From Ianthella basta (taxonomy: Eukaryota; Porifera; Demospongiae; Verongiida; Ianthellidae), in assembly GCA_964019415.1 (NCBI GenBank), contig OZ025869.1:8039214-8103213 (forward strand): a stretch of 64,000 nucleotides of DNA, written 5' to 3'. Shown here piece by piece: positions 25,596-41,654 of the stretch; within the stretch, counting starts at the first letter, position 1, and every line of letters begins with the position of its first letter. The position numbers and the translations under genes were made by a program. The notes below the pieces were generated by a model that worked only from the letters and a program-made list of their open reading frames with translations, made no database searches and was not told the DNA's origin.

Positions 25596-27258
25596 CTGTA
25601 CACAGTGTGAGGGGAGTCTGGTGGTAGGACACAACACACTGTACATTACTAACATACCAACTGGGATGTGTACACATTGGCAACAGACATGCATGCAATC
25701 ACATGTCACATTAATGGACATGAATAAGGTTAACACAACCGGAAGGACTGGGGCAGGCTGGGCAAAGGGGAACCCCTTGGAATGTACACACCACACTCAG
25801 TAATCAATACAGGTGATGACAGCAATTAAGGCGGGGGTGGAGGGCTGGCCGGGCACCAGCCTAGTAAGGGGGTGCAGTGTGTGGTGACCACAGAAAGGAG
25901 TGTTGAAGGACTGACACACACACACACACACACATATATATACAGGTTGCCTGGACCAGACTACCACATGTCTACAGTTACGAGTGTACCTCAGCCAGAA
26001 CAACCAGCAAAGGGTGCAGCTGACCCTTGGAGAGTGGCTTTGAGCAAGACCACCCTCCACTGGGGATTACAACACCTTTAAGGTGACAGGAGAGTGACCC
26101 CAGCTCACCTCATGTCACACCACATACCAGATGGACACAGTTACAGTGGGCTCGGGGTATCTTGGCCACGACTACACAACACACAACACACCTACAGGAG
26201 GCTAGCAGAGTTCTGATTGGTCAGTGGCTCAGAGGCATGTCATTGCCACAGGTCAATTGACCTACGGACCAATCAGAACTCTCATTGACACTCTGGCATG
26301 TGTGCATTGGGAATTGTGCAATCGTGAACAACACGCCCCAAACTACTGGAAACTGCACACACACACTCACTGTCTATGATTACAGCACAGCTGCTCCAAA
26401 CTACACAGCATGGAGTGGACATGGGGAGAGGAGACATTACAGTGCCGGAGGAACTAGCACTGACCACCACCTCAAGGAAAAGGAGACACGCACCTCTTCA
26501 CTAATTCTCAAATGCTATATATCTCACTACAGGTAGGACTTGACACTACAACAAAGCTAGCTACACATTACAATAAACGCCTCCTTGCCCTCCACATCCT
26601 AGTTACTCTCCTCTATGTATTACACATCAAGACTTGAAGGGGGCGCTAATACTTGGTGAGAAAACTGGTGCATTCCGCCCACAACTCACTCTCCCGCCCG
26701 CTCGAGGTCTACAGCCCTCCAGAGCGCGTCCATTAGAGACTGTCAAGTGGTTCGGGAAGACTATGAACGACTAACCCACTCGAGAAGAGAGACGTCCGCT
26801 GCAGACTACAAGAAGCAGCCAACAGAGACAAACTCACACTAAGACACGACACAGACTGCTTCCCCAACTGCTCCATCGAGTCATACCTGAAAGGGGTACA
26901 CACTTGAGCTCTCCTGGGCAGGAGTCGAGCGCATTAATTGATTCTATTCGGAAAGGACTGCACTACTTCTCACACGTGCCAAGTGGATCCACTTGTACAT
27001 GCAGCTGATCATGATTTGGGGGCACGTGCTCAGACACTTTGTAGTTTGATCATGAATATCATTAGGCGAACATGACAAAACGATAAGCTACTCTACATAA
27101 CTGTACATAACACTGTAAAGCAATGTTCTGTGAGTTGTGTACTGGGCACATGCAGTGAACGTCCTGACAGCTGTAAGGTGGGGGCGGAGTCAATGTGGAT
27201 GTGGGTGAGTCCATCTGTGGAGTGGGTAGGACCAGAGCAGGTGCAAGCTGGACAGTAC
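25596..27258. other. Shared intergenic region, copy 2
   Basis: This matches 43820-45330 nearly base for base; the part from 26161 also matches 5705-6767. It contains a short CA/TA microsatellite (25917-25942) and the inverted repeat AGAGTTCTGATTGGTC...GACCAATCAGAACTCT. It marks the left border of the duplicated unit. No gene seen. Confidence 0.6.
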
Positions 27259-31826
<4,568 letters not shown>

Positions 31827-31841
31827 CTCCAATTCTCTCTA

Positions 31842-33272
31842 GCAGAAGTACAAGTGAAGGTGTGCCCTACAGAAGACACAATGGACCACTTGTTGGATCA
31901 ACAACTTCACACACAGAGAGACAAAATTCCTCCCAAAATGTCTAACTACTAAACAATATGGTTCATTACTACAGCTGCCTACAATTTACTGCTAATGACT
32001 CCAAATGACTCAACATGTGCTACAAGCCATCTTAACTTGCTCCATCTATACCAATAGGCTAAAGAAGGAGAGGCCTGAGGCCAATAGTAGCCCCTGCTAG
32101 ATCCACCTTGACTACAGCCCCTTCACATGCAGGCTACTAGCTACCATTCAAAGCTCCAGCTAGGGCACAGGTTCACCCACCTACAGCACCACGTGTGTTG
32201 GATGCACTACGGCAATACAGTATAAGAGCACTCACCAGTTGAAGAGGTGTTGGGCTGAGGCGCTAGAGAGGGAGGAGTGAAGAGGTGTTGCCTGCTACTG
32301 TCGGCCGTCGCGTGAGGAAGGAGCGGAGAGTTGTAGCTGTTGGTAGTCGGCGGAGGAGGCGCGGCGGTAAGGAGGGAGGAGTGTGAAGGTGTTGAGTGGG
32401 ACGGTGAACGGGGGAAACCAGACGTTGCTAATGGACGGAGTGTTGGAGGAGCGAATACGTGCAGGAGTCAGTTGGATGCAGGGGGCTACTGGCGCGAGAC
32501 TGGGCGCGTAGGGGTGTGGGTTGGATGTGTTGGTCGCGGAGGAGGCGAGCCGTTAAGGAGGAAGGAGTGTTGTGGTGTTCAGCTGGACGGCGCTGCTGGT
32601 GACGGTGGAACGAACAGTGTGAATTTCGAGCGAGGCTGCTATCAACTGTTAACTGAGTGCTGAAGAGACGCAGCGCTTCCTCTGTAGCTGGAGTGCGTAC
32701 AGAAAGGTGTAAGTTGCGAGGCTGCTGTTAACTGTTAACCTGGTGTTGAAGGGGCGCAATGCTTCCTCTGTCGGAGAAGTGTGCACGGGAAGGTGTCAGT
32801 TGGTTGAGCTGGTACAAGAGAGACTGGGCAGTCAGTGGTTGGGCGCTATTAAAAGGCGGTGGAGAGAGAGTGACCTGCATGAAAGATGGGGAAAGGTTTG
32901 TAGCTAAATGAGCAGTTGAAGCAGCTAGAAATTACTGGACTTAGCTAACTACTTGACAGTCATTAGCTAGCTAGTGAACTGTAGCTAGATTTGCACACTT
33001 GAACGCTTCCTAAACAGCAAACAAGCCACTCCACACAAACCACTTGCAAAAGGACTTACCTCCACTACACACCTGGCAGGCCCAGGGCTGCCCGGCCGGT
33101 AGAGAACAACTCAAACAAACTCGACTATAACTCTATCTCTAGCACTGACTGTGACAACTGAACAACTCAAAGAAACTCCACTAAACTCTTGGATTCTTGG
33201 GCGTGTACCGCTGACTACTATAACAACGAAAAACGCGCCACACCCATATGGCCATATCCGGCAACGCGCGAA
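31842..33272 (-). promoter_or_regulatory. 5' UTR exons and promoter region, ROCO paralogue 2
   Basis: Acceptor at about 31841, donor CAACTG|GTGAGT (exon end 32236) and an upstream donor GGAG|GTAAGT near 33060 mirror copy 1. The region differs from copies 1 and 3 by scattered substitutions and by small indels around 32380-32510 (for example GTGCAGGAG against GTCGAGGAG). Confidence 0.6.
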
Positions 33273-33280
33273 TGACGTCA
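33273..33280. promoter_or_regulatory. CRE palindrome TGACGTCA (copy 2)
   Basis: Same site and context as at 12181-12188; conserved through the duplications. Confidence 0.5.
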
Positions 33281-33349
33281 ACATCACCAGTGCACATGAA
33301 TGTACAGCAGTGACTGCACTGTTCTTCAGTGGTACACACAACAGTGTCA

Positions 33350-33515
33350 CAGGTTGAAAATACCGGAGTTCATTCTGAGTGCTCTCCAGTGTGTGCTCAA
33401 ACACCTCCACCTTCTGCAGCAGAGACAAGTGGTCGTAGCTAGTCAGCCAACATCTGCATGAGGGTGGGCAGGACAGCCAACATCTGAGGGTGGGCAGGAC
33501 AGGATGGGGAGTAGC
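33350..33515 (-). pseudogene. mTOR kinase-domain exon relic (upstream of ROCO 2)
   Basis: Encodes YDHLSLLQKVEVFEHTLES and carries the same GCTA-shifted start as the full relic. Followed by the tandem GGTGGGCAGGACAG duplication seen also in copies 1 and 3. Confidence 0.75.
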
Positions 33516-34177
33516 CTTGTCCACTAGACCGTCCTGTAAGTGCCCGCTAGCTATAGCCTACAGTACTGTACTAGCAGGCCAGACTAGATGGAGTGTGTAC
33601 ATGTGTAGGATGAAATAGCTACTCTTGTGTCCCCTTAACTCTACTCCTGACCATTCAGTGACTTGGTGTGTGAACTAGCACAACAGAGACTGGAGGTGTT
33701 CTGTTTCCATTTCTTAGACTGACACGGCAGAGGGGGAGGGTTAGCTAACAGAGCTAAACCACGGTACTCACTAATGCATGCAATGAATAGCTATTTGTGA
33801 CTAGCTACCAGTGCAGAGGATAGCTATGAAAAGTGACAGTCATGGGTTGTTACAGGATATTATATGCATGACAATGGATTCAGTGACAGCCACGTCCACA
33901 TTAATGGACAAGCATGGGGACTTTCTCTGATGTTGCACCATAATTATCAAAAAGCAAAGTCTGTACATGTAAGCCATACATGCATGTGCACAGTCATGTG
34001 GACCAAACATACTTTGGTGACTCTACACTTAGTGACTGGTCCATGTCACTGTGACTGTCACCTGTATGGTTTAGGGAGTCCAACATACTTTGGTGCAATG
34101 TCATACGTAGAAGTCCCTCTTTAGTCTAGAGCTGCAGACATTCCTGCATTATGGGCACTTCGTCCTCTTGGGGCTCA
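33516..34177. other. Spacer, no gene seen
   Basis: Includes about 200 bases (near 33635-33830) not present in copies 1 and 3. No open frame there is supported by anything else. Confidence 0.5.
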
Positions 34178-34285
34178 CCTTCCAACATGGTCTGGCCCGC
34201 TAGACCCAACTCCTCATTATCAAGTGGTGGTGGAAGAGGAGATGGGAAGTTGGGTCTAGCGAGCCAGACTACTTTCAACATGGTC
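34178..34285. mobile_element. Short foldback MITE, copy 2
   Basis: Arms GGTCTGGCCCGCTAGACCCA and its near-complement TGGGTCTAGCGAGCCAGAC around a GGTGGTGGAAGAGGAG centre. Confidence 0.6.
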
Positions 34286-34486
34286 TCCTTCCTCATTGTC
34301 TCCACAGCTAACAGACACAACACATTGAGGTACAATCTGAAGGCCTAAACATTGTAGAATATACCATTACTTCCAAAGAGTGTGCATTATAAACTGCTCA
34401 GTACAGTCTGAGGACCTACACTGTAAATTCAATTTTAAAAGAGTTTGCACTATACACTGTTCAGGATTTCACCAAAAGGGACACCT

Positions 34487-34617
<131 letters not shown>

Positions 34618-34747
34618 CGCACAAGAGAGACAGGTGTCACTGAAGAAAGAGATATTTCACTCCAACTAAGTCAACAAGTCAGTGAGTGACTTGTACAGCA
34701 TGCATGAAGAGGAGTACTGTAACACACACTACACTAACAGCAGCTGG

Positions 34748-35202
34748 AGAAAGGAGAGGGAGGGGCAGAGGGGGAGGGGTGGGAGGGGCAGAGGGGGAGG
34801 GGTGGGAGGGGCAGAGAGGGAGGGGCAGAGGGGGAGGGGTGGGAGGGGCAGAGAGGGAGGGGCAGATGGGGAGGGGTGGGAGGGGCAGAGGGAGAGGAGT
34901 GGGAGGGGCAGAGAGGGAGGGGCAGAGGGGGAGGGGTGGGAGGGCAGAGGGAGAGGGGTGGGAGGGGCAGAAGGGGAGAGGTGGGAGGGGCAGAGGGGCA
35001 AAGGGGGAAGGGTAGGAGGGGCAGTGGGGAGGGGTGGGAGAGGCAAAGGGAAGGGGTGGGATGGACAGAGGTTGAAGTGGGAAGGGAGGTGAGTAGGTGT
35101 ACGGCAGAGGGGTGGGAGGGGTGGGAAGGGCAGAGAGCATATATAGGGGTGGGAGGGGCAGAGGGGGAGGGGTGGGAGGGGCAGAGGGGGAGGGAGGTGT
35201 AA
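34748..35202. repeat. Polypurine G-rich minisatellite, array 1 of copy 2
   Basis: Irregular tandem units GGGAGGGGCAGAGGGGGAGG, almost pure purine on the plus strand, twice the length of the copy 1 and copy 3 arrays. Long frames across it on both strands are low-complexity artefacts. Confidence 0.9.
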
Positions 35203-35315
35203 CACACACTACACCAACTACATGACACCAGTCAATGGGCAGCTACCCACTGTACACTCAGTGTACATCTCCCTCCTCCCCCTCCCACACACATCAACAC
35301 ACAAGGGGACCACAC

Positions 35316-35390
35316 ACTCACCATCCGATGTAGCACTGGCAGAGGTTCTCATGTGAAGTGGCTTGATCAATCAGCAGCTGCACTTGAAGG
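35316..35390 (-). pseudogene. Truncated mTOR FATC exon, fragment 1
   Basis: Minus strand encodes [13 protein letters not shown] and ends at the usual donor. The 5' part of the exon is cut off after CAGCTGCACTTGA (plus strand), where the next polypurine array begins. Confidence 0.8.
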
Positions 35391-35745
35391 AGTGGGAGGG
35401 GCAGAGGGAAAGGAGTGGGAGGGGCAAATGGAGAGGGGTGGGAGGGGCAGAGGGGGAGGAGTGGGAGGGGCAGAGGGGGAGGAGTGGGAGGGGCAAATGG
35501 AGAGGGGTGGGAGGGGCAGAGGGGGAGGAGTGGGAGGGGCAGAAGGGGAGGGGTGGGAGGGGCAGAGGGGGAGGGGTCAGAGGGTCAGAGGGGGGAGGGA
35601 TGGGAGGGGCAGAGTGAGAGGGGTGGGAGGGGCAGAGGAGGAGGGGTGGGAGGGGCAGAGAGGGAGGGGTGAGAGGGACAGAGGGGAGAAGTGGGAGGGG
35701 TAGAGGGGATAGGTAGGAGGGGTGGGAGGGGTGAGAGGGTACTGT
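35390..35745. repeat. Polypurine minisatellite, array 2 of copy 2
   Basis: Same unit as array 1, fused directly to the truncated FATC exon. It is followed at 35745-35820 by a further partial copy of the sequence that lies 3' of the FATC donor, cut at CACCATCCG. Confidence 0.9.
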
Positions 35746-35820
35746 ACACTCAATGTACATCTCCCTCCTCCCCCCTCCCACACACATCAACACACAAGGG
35801 GACCGCACACTCACCATCCG

Positions 35821-36349
35821 GGAACATGGCATCCCCTGGAGGATTTATGCATCTCTTACAAACATAGGGAACTGACACCACCGAGTGAAAGTCACCAGGG
35901 AATATGGCATATGGCAATAGAAAACCATTACCATATTAGGCTCTGGCACTGAATGGACTGAGTTGTGTACTGCAGTAGTAAGTAGTAGGTCCATTAGCAC
36001 CAGCCCACACACTCACTTTGGGGAGAGACCAAACATGCCCTGCAAACAACTACAATGAGCACCAATCAGATAGCTGTTCTTGTACAGACAAGGAGGTATG
36101 GTAGGGGAAGAGGGGGAGGGGTAGGAGGGAAGGGGGCGAGGGGTGCGAGGGGAAGAGGGGGAGGGGTGAGAGGGGAAGAGGGGGAGGGGTGAGAGGGGAA
36201 GATGGCTGTTCTTGTATTGCAATGTATGTCAACCACATGCAAGTCATGACCATCTCTTCATGAACATACTCTACATAAACTATTCCTTCACTGCCAGACA
36301 ATGGCTCACATGTATACCTGGGACACCATAGGATGGACGCAGCCATTAT
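35821..36349. other. 77-bp repeat relic and short polypurine patch
   Basis: 35821-35925 is a single relic of the GGATTTATGCATCTC repeat; 36095-36205 is a short GGGGAAGAGGGGGAGG patch. Otherwise unique sequence with no gene seen. Confidence 0.6.
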
Positions 36350-36555
36350 TACTAAGCATGCTCTAGTTGCCAGTAGAAAAAGACTAGCAGCGCAAGCCAT
36401 TGGAGTGCACAATGCAGCAAGCAAAGTAACTTGCCTAAGGGCATGCAGACATGAAGTGGTGAGCCGTTATGCAAGTTACATTTGCTTACTGCATCGTGCA
36501 CTCCAATGGCTTGCGCTGGAGGTCTTTTCTACCAGCAACCAGCACATGCACTCTG
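36350..36555. mobile_element. Foldback element with ~75-bp arms
   Basis: The left arm (about 36357-36430) contains AGCGCAAGCCATTGGAGTGC and the right arm (about 36468-36545) the complement GCACTCCAATGGCTTGCGCT. The flanking text (ACATGCACTCTGCTGACACA, then GTGGTGGTGG) recurs in degenerate form at 39245-39355. Confidence 0.7.
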
Positions 36556-36814
36556 CTGACACATATTGTGGTTCTATTGTAACTTGCACTGTGTGGTGGT
36601 GGTGGTGGTTGTAAGTGGTGTTGAGTAGAGTGTGCTAATTGGTGCCTGGAGTGCATATACTCCTTTTAGTGCTGTAAGTGGTAACAAATAGCTACAATCT
36701 GATTGTCCTTCACAACACAGTTGGCCTTCTAATTGAACAATAGAGTGTTGTGCAGCCTTGACTTGTACAGTATGCAAGAAGAATAGTAACACACTCCACA
36801 AACAGCAACTGGAG

Positions 36815-37310
36815 AAGGAGGGAGAGCGGAGGGGGAGGGATGGGAGGGGCAGAGGGGGAGGGGCAGAGAGGGAGAGGTGGGAGGGGCAGAGGGGAAGAGG
36901 TGGGAGGAGCAGAGGAGGAGGGGCAGAGGGGGAGGGGTGAAAGGGGCAGAGGAGGAGAGGCAGAGGGGGAGGGGTGGGAGGGGCAGAGGGGGAGGGGTGG
37001 GAGGAGCAGAGGAGGGGCAGAGGGGGAGGGGTGAAAGGGGCAGAGGAGAAGGGGCAGAGGGGCAGAGGGGGAGGGGTGGGAGGGGCAGAGGGCAAGGGGT
37101 GGGAGGGGCAGAGGGGGAGGGGTGGGAGGAGCAGAGGAGGGGCAGAGGGGGAGGGGTGAAAGGGGCAGAGGGGCAGAGGGGGAGGGGTGGGAGGGGCAGA
37201 GGAGGAGGGGTGGGAGGAGCAGAGGGGGAGGGGTGGGAGGGGCAGAGGGGGAGGGGTGGGAGGGGCAGAGAGGAGAGGTAGGAGGGGCAGAGGAGGAGGG
37301 AGGTGTAACA
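36815..37310. repeat. Polypurine minisatellite, array 3 of copy 2
   Basis: About 500 bp of GGGAGGGGCAGAGG units with a higher-order period. It begins beside CAACTGGAGAAGG, the counterpart of the putative last mTOR acceptor at 13405. Confidence 0.9.
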
Positions 37311-37423
37311 CACACTACACCAACTACATGGCACCAGTCAATGACCAGCTACCCACTGTACACTCAGTTTACATCTCCCTCCTCCCCCCTCCCACACACA
37401 TCAACACACAAGGGGACCACACA

Positions 37424-37545
37424 CTCACCATCCGATGTAGCACTGGCAGAGGTTCTCATGTGAAGTGGCTTGATCAATCAGCAGCTGCACTTGACTACAC
37501 ACATCGATGCCCTTCTCATGGGGGAAGTCGTTACCTGAGGAACAG
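37424..37545 (-). pseudogene. mTOR FATC exon, fragment 2
   Basis: A nearly complete FATC exon (minus strand: [20 protein letters not shown] then [12 protein letters not shown]). TTACC has replaced the copy 1 TTAACTAAGG at the 5' side, so the acceptor AG is altered. It is the third appearance of this exon in copy 2. Confidence 0.8.
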
Positions 37546-37599
37546 GAAACAGGTCATGTGATGAAGGACAGGTCACCATGGCAACAACTGACTATACTT

Positions 37600-37800
37600 A
37601 TCCCTGGAGGGAGGGGCAACGGGGGTGGAGTAGGGAGGGGCAGAGGGAGAGTTGGGGGAAGTAGGGATGGATACGGGTAGATGGATACGGGAGGAGGAGG
37701 GGCAGAGAGGGAGGGGAAGAAGAGGGAGGGGCAGAGAGGAGGCTGAGGAGGAGGGGAGGAAGGAGTGGCAGAGGCCAGGGAAGCAAAAAGTTAGGGGCGA
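37600..37800. repeat. Short polypurine array
   Basis: GGAGGAGGGGCAGAGAGGGA-type repeats leading into the sequence that precedes the FAT-exon relic. Confidence 0.8.
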
Positions 37801-37861
37801 TGGGAGTGGCCAATGTACGGCCACTCACATACTCAAGCACTCACACACTCCACTCACTGAG

Positions 37862-37956
37862 GAAGTGGCTTGTACATTTTAGCAAGAGTCCAACAGGAAT
37901 GCAAGGTGGGGCTAGGGGACTCCTTCAGCAGCTCCACTCCAAGCTGACACAACTTG
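37862..37956 (-). pseudogene. mTOR FAT exon relic, copy 2 (truncated)
   Basis: Minus strand encodes CQLGVELLKESPSPTLHSCW. It is cut at its 5' side after the AAGCTGACACAACT word, where unrelated sequence starts. Its presence 300 bp from the FATC exon shows that the roughly 7 kb between them in copies 1 and 3 has been lost here. Confidence 0.75.
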
Positions 37957-38061
37957 GTTGGGGTGGGGATGGACACACACAGGTGGACACACAATGCAGA
38001 CACAAATGGAATGTCACATACCTATCTATTGTACAGTGAAGGAAACACACACAATTATACA

Positions 38062-38372
38062 CCACACACAGGACATGAGGTAAACACTACACTCACATAC
38101 ACACACCGTGTGGAGTGACACTGGACCAGACCACACCACACACAGGACATGAGGTAAACACTACACTCACATACACACACCGTGTGGAGTGACACTGGAC
38201 CAGACCACACCACACACAGGACATGAGGTAAACACTACACTCATATACACACACCGTGTGGAGTGACACTGGACCAGACCACACCACACACAGGACATGA
38301 GGTAAACACTACACTCACATACACACACTGTGCGGAGTGACACTGGACCAGACCACACCACACACAGGACAC
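38062..38372. repeat. 74-bp tandem repeat, about four units
   Basis: Units begin ACAGGACATGAGGTAAACAC and end GGACCAGACCACACCACACA. Present once in the window, in copy 2 only. Confidence 0.9.
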
Positions 38373-38822
38373 AAGCACACAGGACAAAAGTACATACTTT
38401 GAGTTTAAAAACTCACGCTTTTAAGTTGTTGAATGACCTTGTTCGTATGATGGCTGGTTGTCATACGCTTCTGATATGTATACACATTTCCACCTCTAAG
38501 TTGTTGAATGACCTTGTAACTGCAAGTCGGCTGTGTGGTTTCTGTATTGACATGCTCCATTTGTGGTTGTACCACTGGCAGCTCCAAAGGTATGCAAAAG
38601 CTACCACTCACTGCAGAAACACAACAAGAATATACCCCACATATAACAGGTGCCTATATTGATTACAACATAGGAAGTAGTTTGTAGAGTCTCAATGGTA
38701 TTGTCTACATTAAGCTTAAGGCACAGGTGCGACATGTCCTAGGGGAACAAGGCAACTTCTCAGGGTGCCATTATAATTTATAGTGTACAATGCATGCACA
38801 GTGAGCAGATGTAACGTGCATA
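38373..38822. other. Unique spacer, no gene seen
   Basis: Contains two direct copies of TTTTAAGTTGTTGAATGACC type (38420 and 38500). No supported coding exon. Confidence 0.5.
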
Positions 38823-39001
38823 CAGTGGCCCTGCTAAACGACCACCTCTATAAAACGACCACCTTAGAAATAAGACCGCTTTGGTTTAGTCCCATATCCA
38901 TGTACACATGCATTGTTTGATTGTAAAAGTAAGACCACTTTGAAAATAAGACCACTTTTCATGGCCCAGATGGTGGTCTTATTTCTGAGGTTCCACTGTA
39001 T
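38823..39001. mobile_element. Mariner/pogo-type MITE (~180 bp)
   Basis: TACAGTGGCCCTGCTAAACG on the left, and TACAGTGGAACCTCAGAAAT read inward from the right, with TA at each edge. The interior repeats ACCACC and AAATAAGACC in both orientations, as expected for a deletion derivative with long terminal repeats. Confidence 0.7.
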
Positions 39002-39974
39002 ATGGGAATACCATACAGTGTACACACCCTTATGCAAGATACATTGCTTCCTGCATTGTGCAGTACACATGTGGTCCTCAGCCTCATGTAACATACTCTG
39101 GAGGTCTGTTTCTACTGCACCAACACATGTTCCAAACCACTGTAGCTCACATGGGTGCTGTCTAATTTTCTACTATGTAGCAACTAGCGTAATTACTCCT
39201 TTTGCTCAGATGATGTTGATTGAACCTCTGCGACTGCCGCTGGTGATCTATTTCTACCAGTGACTAGTGCATTCACACCACCAGCACATGTGCTGTACTG
39301 TCGTAATGTAACTTGTACTGTGTGTGGTGGTGGTGGTGGTGGTGGTGGTGGTGGCACAGTGTAGGCATATTATATAATGCACAAGGTGGTCCAAGGTAAG
39401 GAAACATATACACTCCTTCAGTTGGCAACAAAAGGCCAACAAACGTGGTATGAACTTGGGAAAGCGTTGAGATGGTGAAGGCAGGGATGAAATTTGGTTA
39501 AAGGTGATTTCTTGCATCTTTACAATTGCCACAATATGTATCTAAGGGATACGGCAGAGATGGTAGCTTCTTTGTTCAGGAGCTCATCCATCAGTTTTCT
39601 ATACCAGTCAACATGAAACATGGCACACATACTGTGGGTGATCTAAGGTGGTTGGTGACTCTGCCACTGGCCTCCTTTAGACAAAACGTACCAACACAAT
39701 AAACTTGTGCCCATGGAGATTACGGAGCTAGTCTATGGAAACGTGCCAATCATCACACGTAGATGATTTTGATCTGTCACACACTCAAATTGCAGGTAAC
39801 AGGCTGGGAACCCACCCTAAGGGCAAATATTCGTCAAGTAACTGTACAAAGACATTCATTACAATTATAACAGTTAGAGTACATGTGTACAGCTACCTAT
39901 TGCAATGGTGAGACCTCCCATCACCGGTGCATACAGGACACACAGAGAATTAAAGAAAGGGGAGTAAATTTTGA
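39002..39974. other. Repeat-derived spacer with (GGT)n
   Basis: 39245-39355 is a degenerate relative of the flank of the foldback element at 36350 and ends in a (GGT)n run (39325-39353). No gene seen in the rest. Confidence 0.55.
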
Positions 39975-40050
39975 GCGTACAAAACAGAACTTGATCTGTT
40001 TTGTACAACTGAAGAAAGCCCTTTTTGGGGCTGAAACGTCTTGAAGTTAA
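39975..40050 (+). other. Hammerhead-like motif in a structured repeat (tentative)
   Basis: A perfect hairpin GTACAAAACAG/CTGTTTTGTAC is followed by CTGAAGA, a second hairpin AGCCC/GGGCT, then GAAACG. CUGANGA...GAAA is the hammerhead core, but five bases separate the first stem from CTGAAGA and the stem-loop register is not ideal. It may be a decayed ribozyme of a Penelope-like element or a chance match. Confidence 0.25.
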
Positions 40051-41059
40051 GAAACAGTGTGCCACGTCAGGGGTGGATCCGCCCAACCCTTGAGGGAGGG
40101 GGCTGAGTGCTTTTTATTAGCTATTGTGCAATCACATTATCACGTACATAATTAAAATGGCTGCCGGCGACCAGAACTAAAGAGAACTTAATTCAGATCC
40201 CTGTGCAGTCACACCAGACTCTATGTAGCTTAAACCAGCTCCTATAAGGTTGTTTAGATGATTTAGGCCATTAAATTCTGTTGGATGTACACTTTAGTGA
40301 AATTTGCTAAGAAAAGTGTTTCAGATCTGAGCCAAGAAGGGAGGCTCAAGCCCCCTAAGCCCCCCCCCCCAGATCCGCCCTTGCACATATTATATACACT
40401 CAAAATTAACTCCCCTTTTCTATATATGGATGTGGTATGAACCTCAACTTTAACACACATGCTGTATTGCCCTTCCCACTGCAGTGGTCAATGTCATTGC
40501 CCACCACTCTGTTCACATGCTGTGGTCAATAGTAGGCCAGGTCAGTAGGAAGACAATAGAGAATGTTCTATAAATACCAGTGGCTGGTACAAACTATACA
40601 AGATGGGGTTAGTGTATTTCACAGCACACGAGACACACCAACACACACTGCATGGAAAGAGTGTGTTTGGGAGACACACACACACACACACCGTGGGAAG
40701 GGATAACACCCGTTGTGTGTAATAGAGTGGGTGTTTATATTCATTACAGCATGGGGAATAGCAAACACAGCACTTAATGTCCACGCACCAGTCTGTGTTT
40801 GGGAAAGACACACAACATGTTAAATATACAGAAAGTACCAAACACACACAGCACTAGGAGGGGGCGGGGCCAACGCTGTGAGGAGTGTAGGGGGACCATT
40901 TGAACAGTGAACTGGACTCACATGAGCACTAACAGGTGAACATGGGAAATGGTAGAGGAGAGGAGAGGGAGGGGAGGGGGCAAGGGAGAGGGTGCTCAGG
41001 TGGTTGGATGTGCAGCACACAGAGAAAGGTGCACTGTGTAGTCCTCCCCTTCCCCTCAC
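40051..41059. other. Spacer, no gene seen
   Basis: Includes a C-run at 40365-40374 and a short (CA)n at 40676-40692. Two imperfect copies of an AGACACAC-rich segment lie at 40625-40700 and 40795-40850. No convincing exon. Confidence 0.5.
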
Positions 41060-41259
41060 CTGTTGGGCCAGCAGGTACCTCTCCCCTGCACTGCTGTCAC
41101 TGACCGGTAGAACACCACTCAACACTGTCCTCTGGGATCACCTGCACGTACTCACTCATCATAGACCACTCCACCCGGCCCCGGCCAAGGCTGCTGTCAC
41201 ACCAGATGTCGTCATCCACAATCCACCAGTTCTCATCAGACAGCTTGAACAGCTTCTCC
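41060..41259 (-). pseudogene. Unrecognised exon relic (WWIVDDD)
   Basis: A minus-strand exon with acceptor TTGTTGCAG and donor CAACAG|GTGAGG. One frame reads EKLFKLSDENWWIVDDDIWC and continues to EYVQVIPEDSVEW before a stop. The next frame resumes with LPVSDSSAGERYLLAQQ up to the donor, so a single-base shift is likely near 41120. I do not recognise the family with confidence. A second small piece (YVDESEVFDRES, about 41970-42009) lies upstream behind the 13-bp array. Confidence 0.4.
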
Positions 41260-41654
41260 CTGCAACAACCAAGTCACATGACAGTCATGTGATGCAATTA
41301 CATCACTCAGTCACATGACTGTCACATGCACACTACCATGGTGACACAAACACATCATTCTAAGAAAGCATTGTAATAAACAATTTCACAATTTACTAAA
41401 TGGCACAAAGTAGTGTTGACTACATATTCAGACATCTTGTCATTCAAAACACAAACTCACAATCATTAGAGTGGCCATATTAAGAGAAGGTATTTCGCAA
41501 TACTTCATCACATAAAACACAATACATTGTGATTGCCGAGCTGAAAGGCGAGGCAAGTAATCGTGATGCGTTGTCGTCCCCCGTTTGTATATATGTATAT
41601 CCGTCCCAGTCAACCCGAGACACCTAGATTGCGCAATAGCCCACTGTTCTCCGC

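Noticed and set aside
34679-35228. Pro/Ser-rich and Gly/Arg-rich frames in the polypurine arrays (also 36574-37334)
   Set aside because: All six frames are low-complexity translations of GGGAGGGG units; the arrays occupy an intron position in the mTOR relic.
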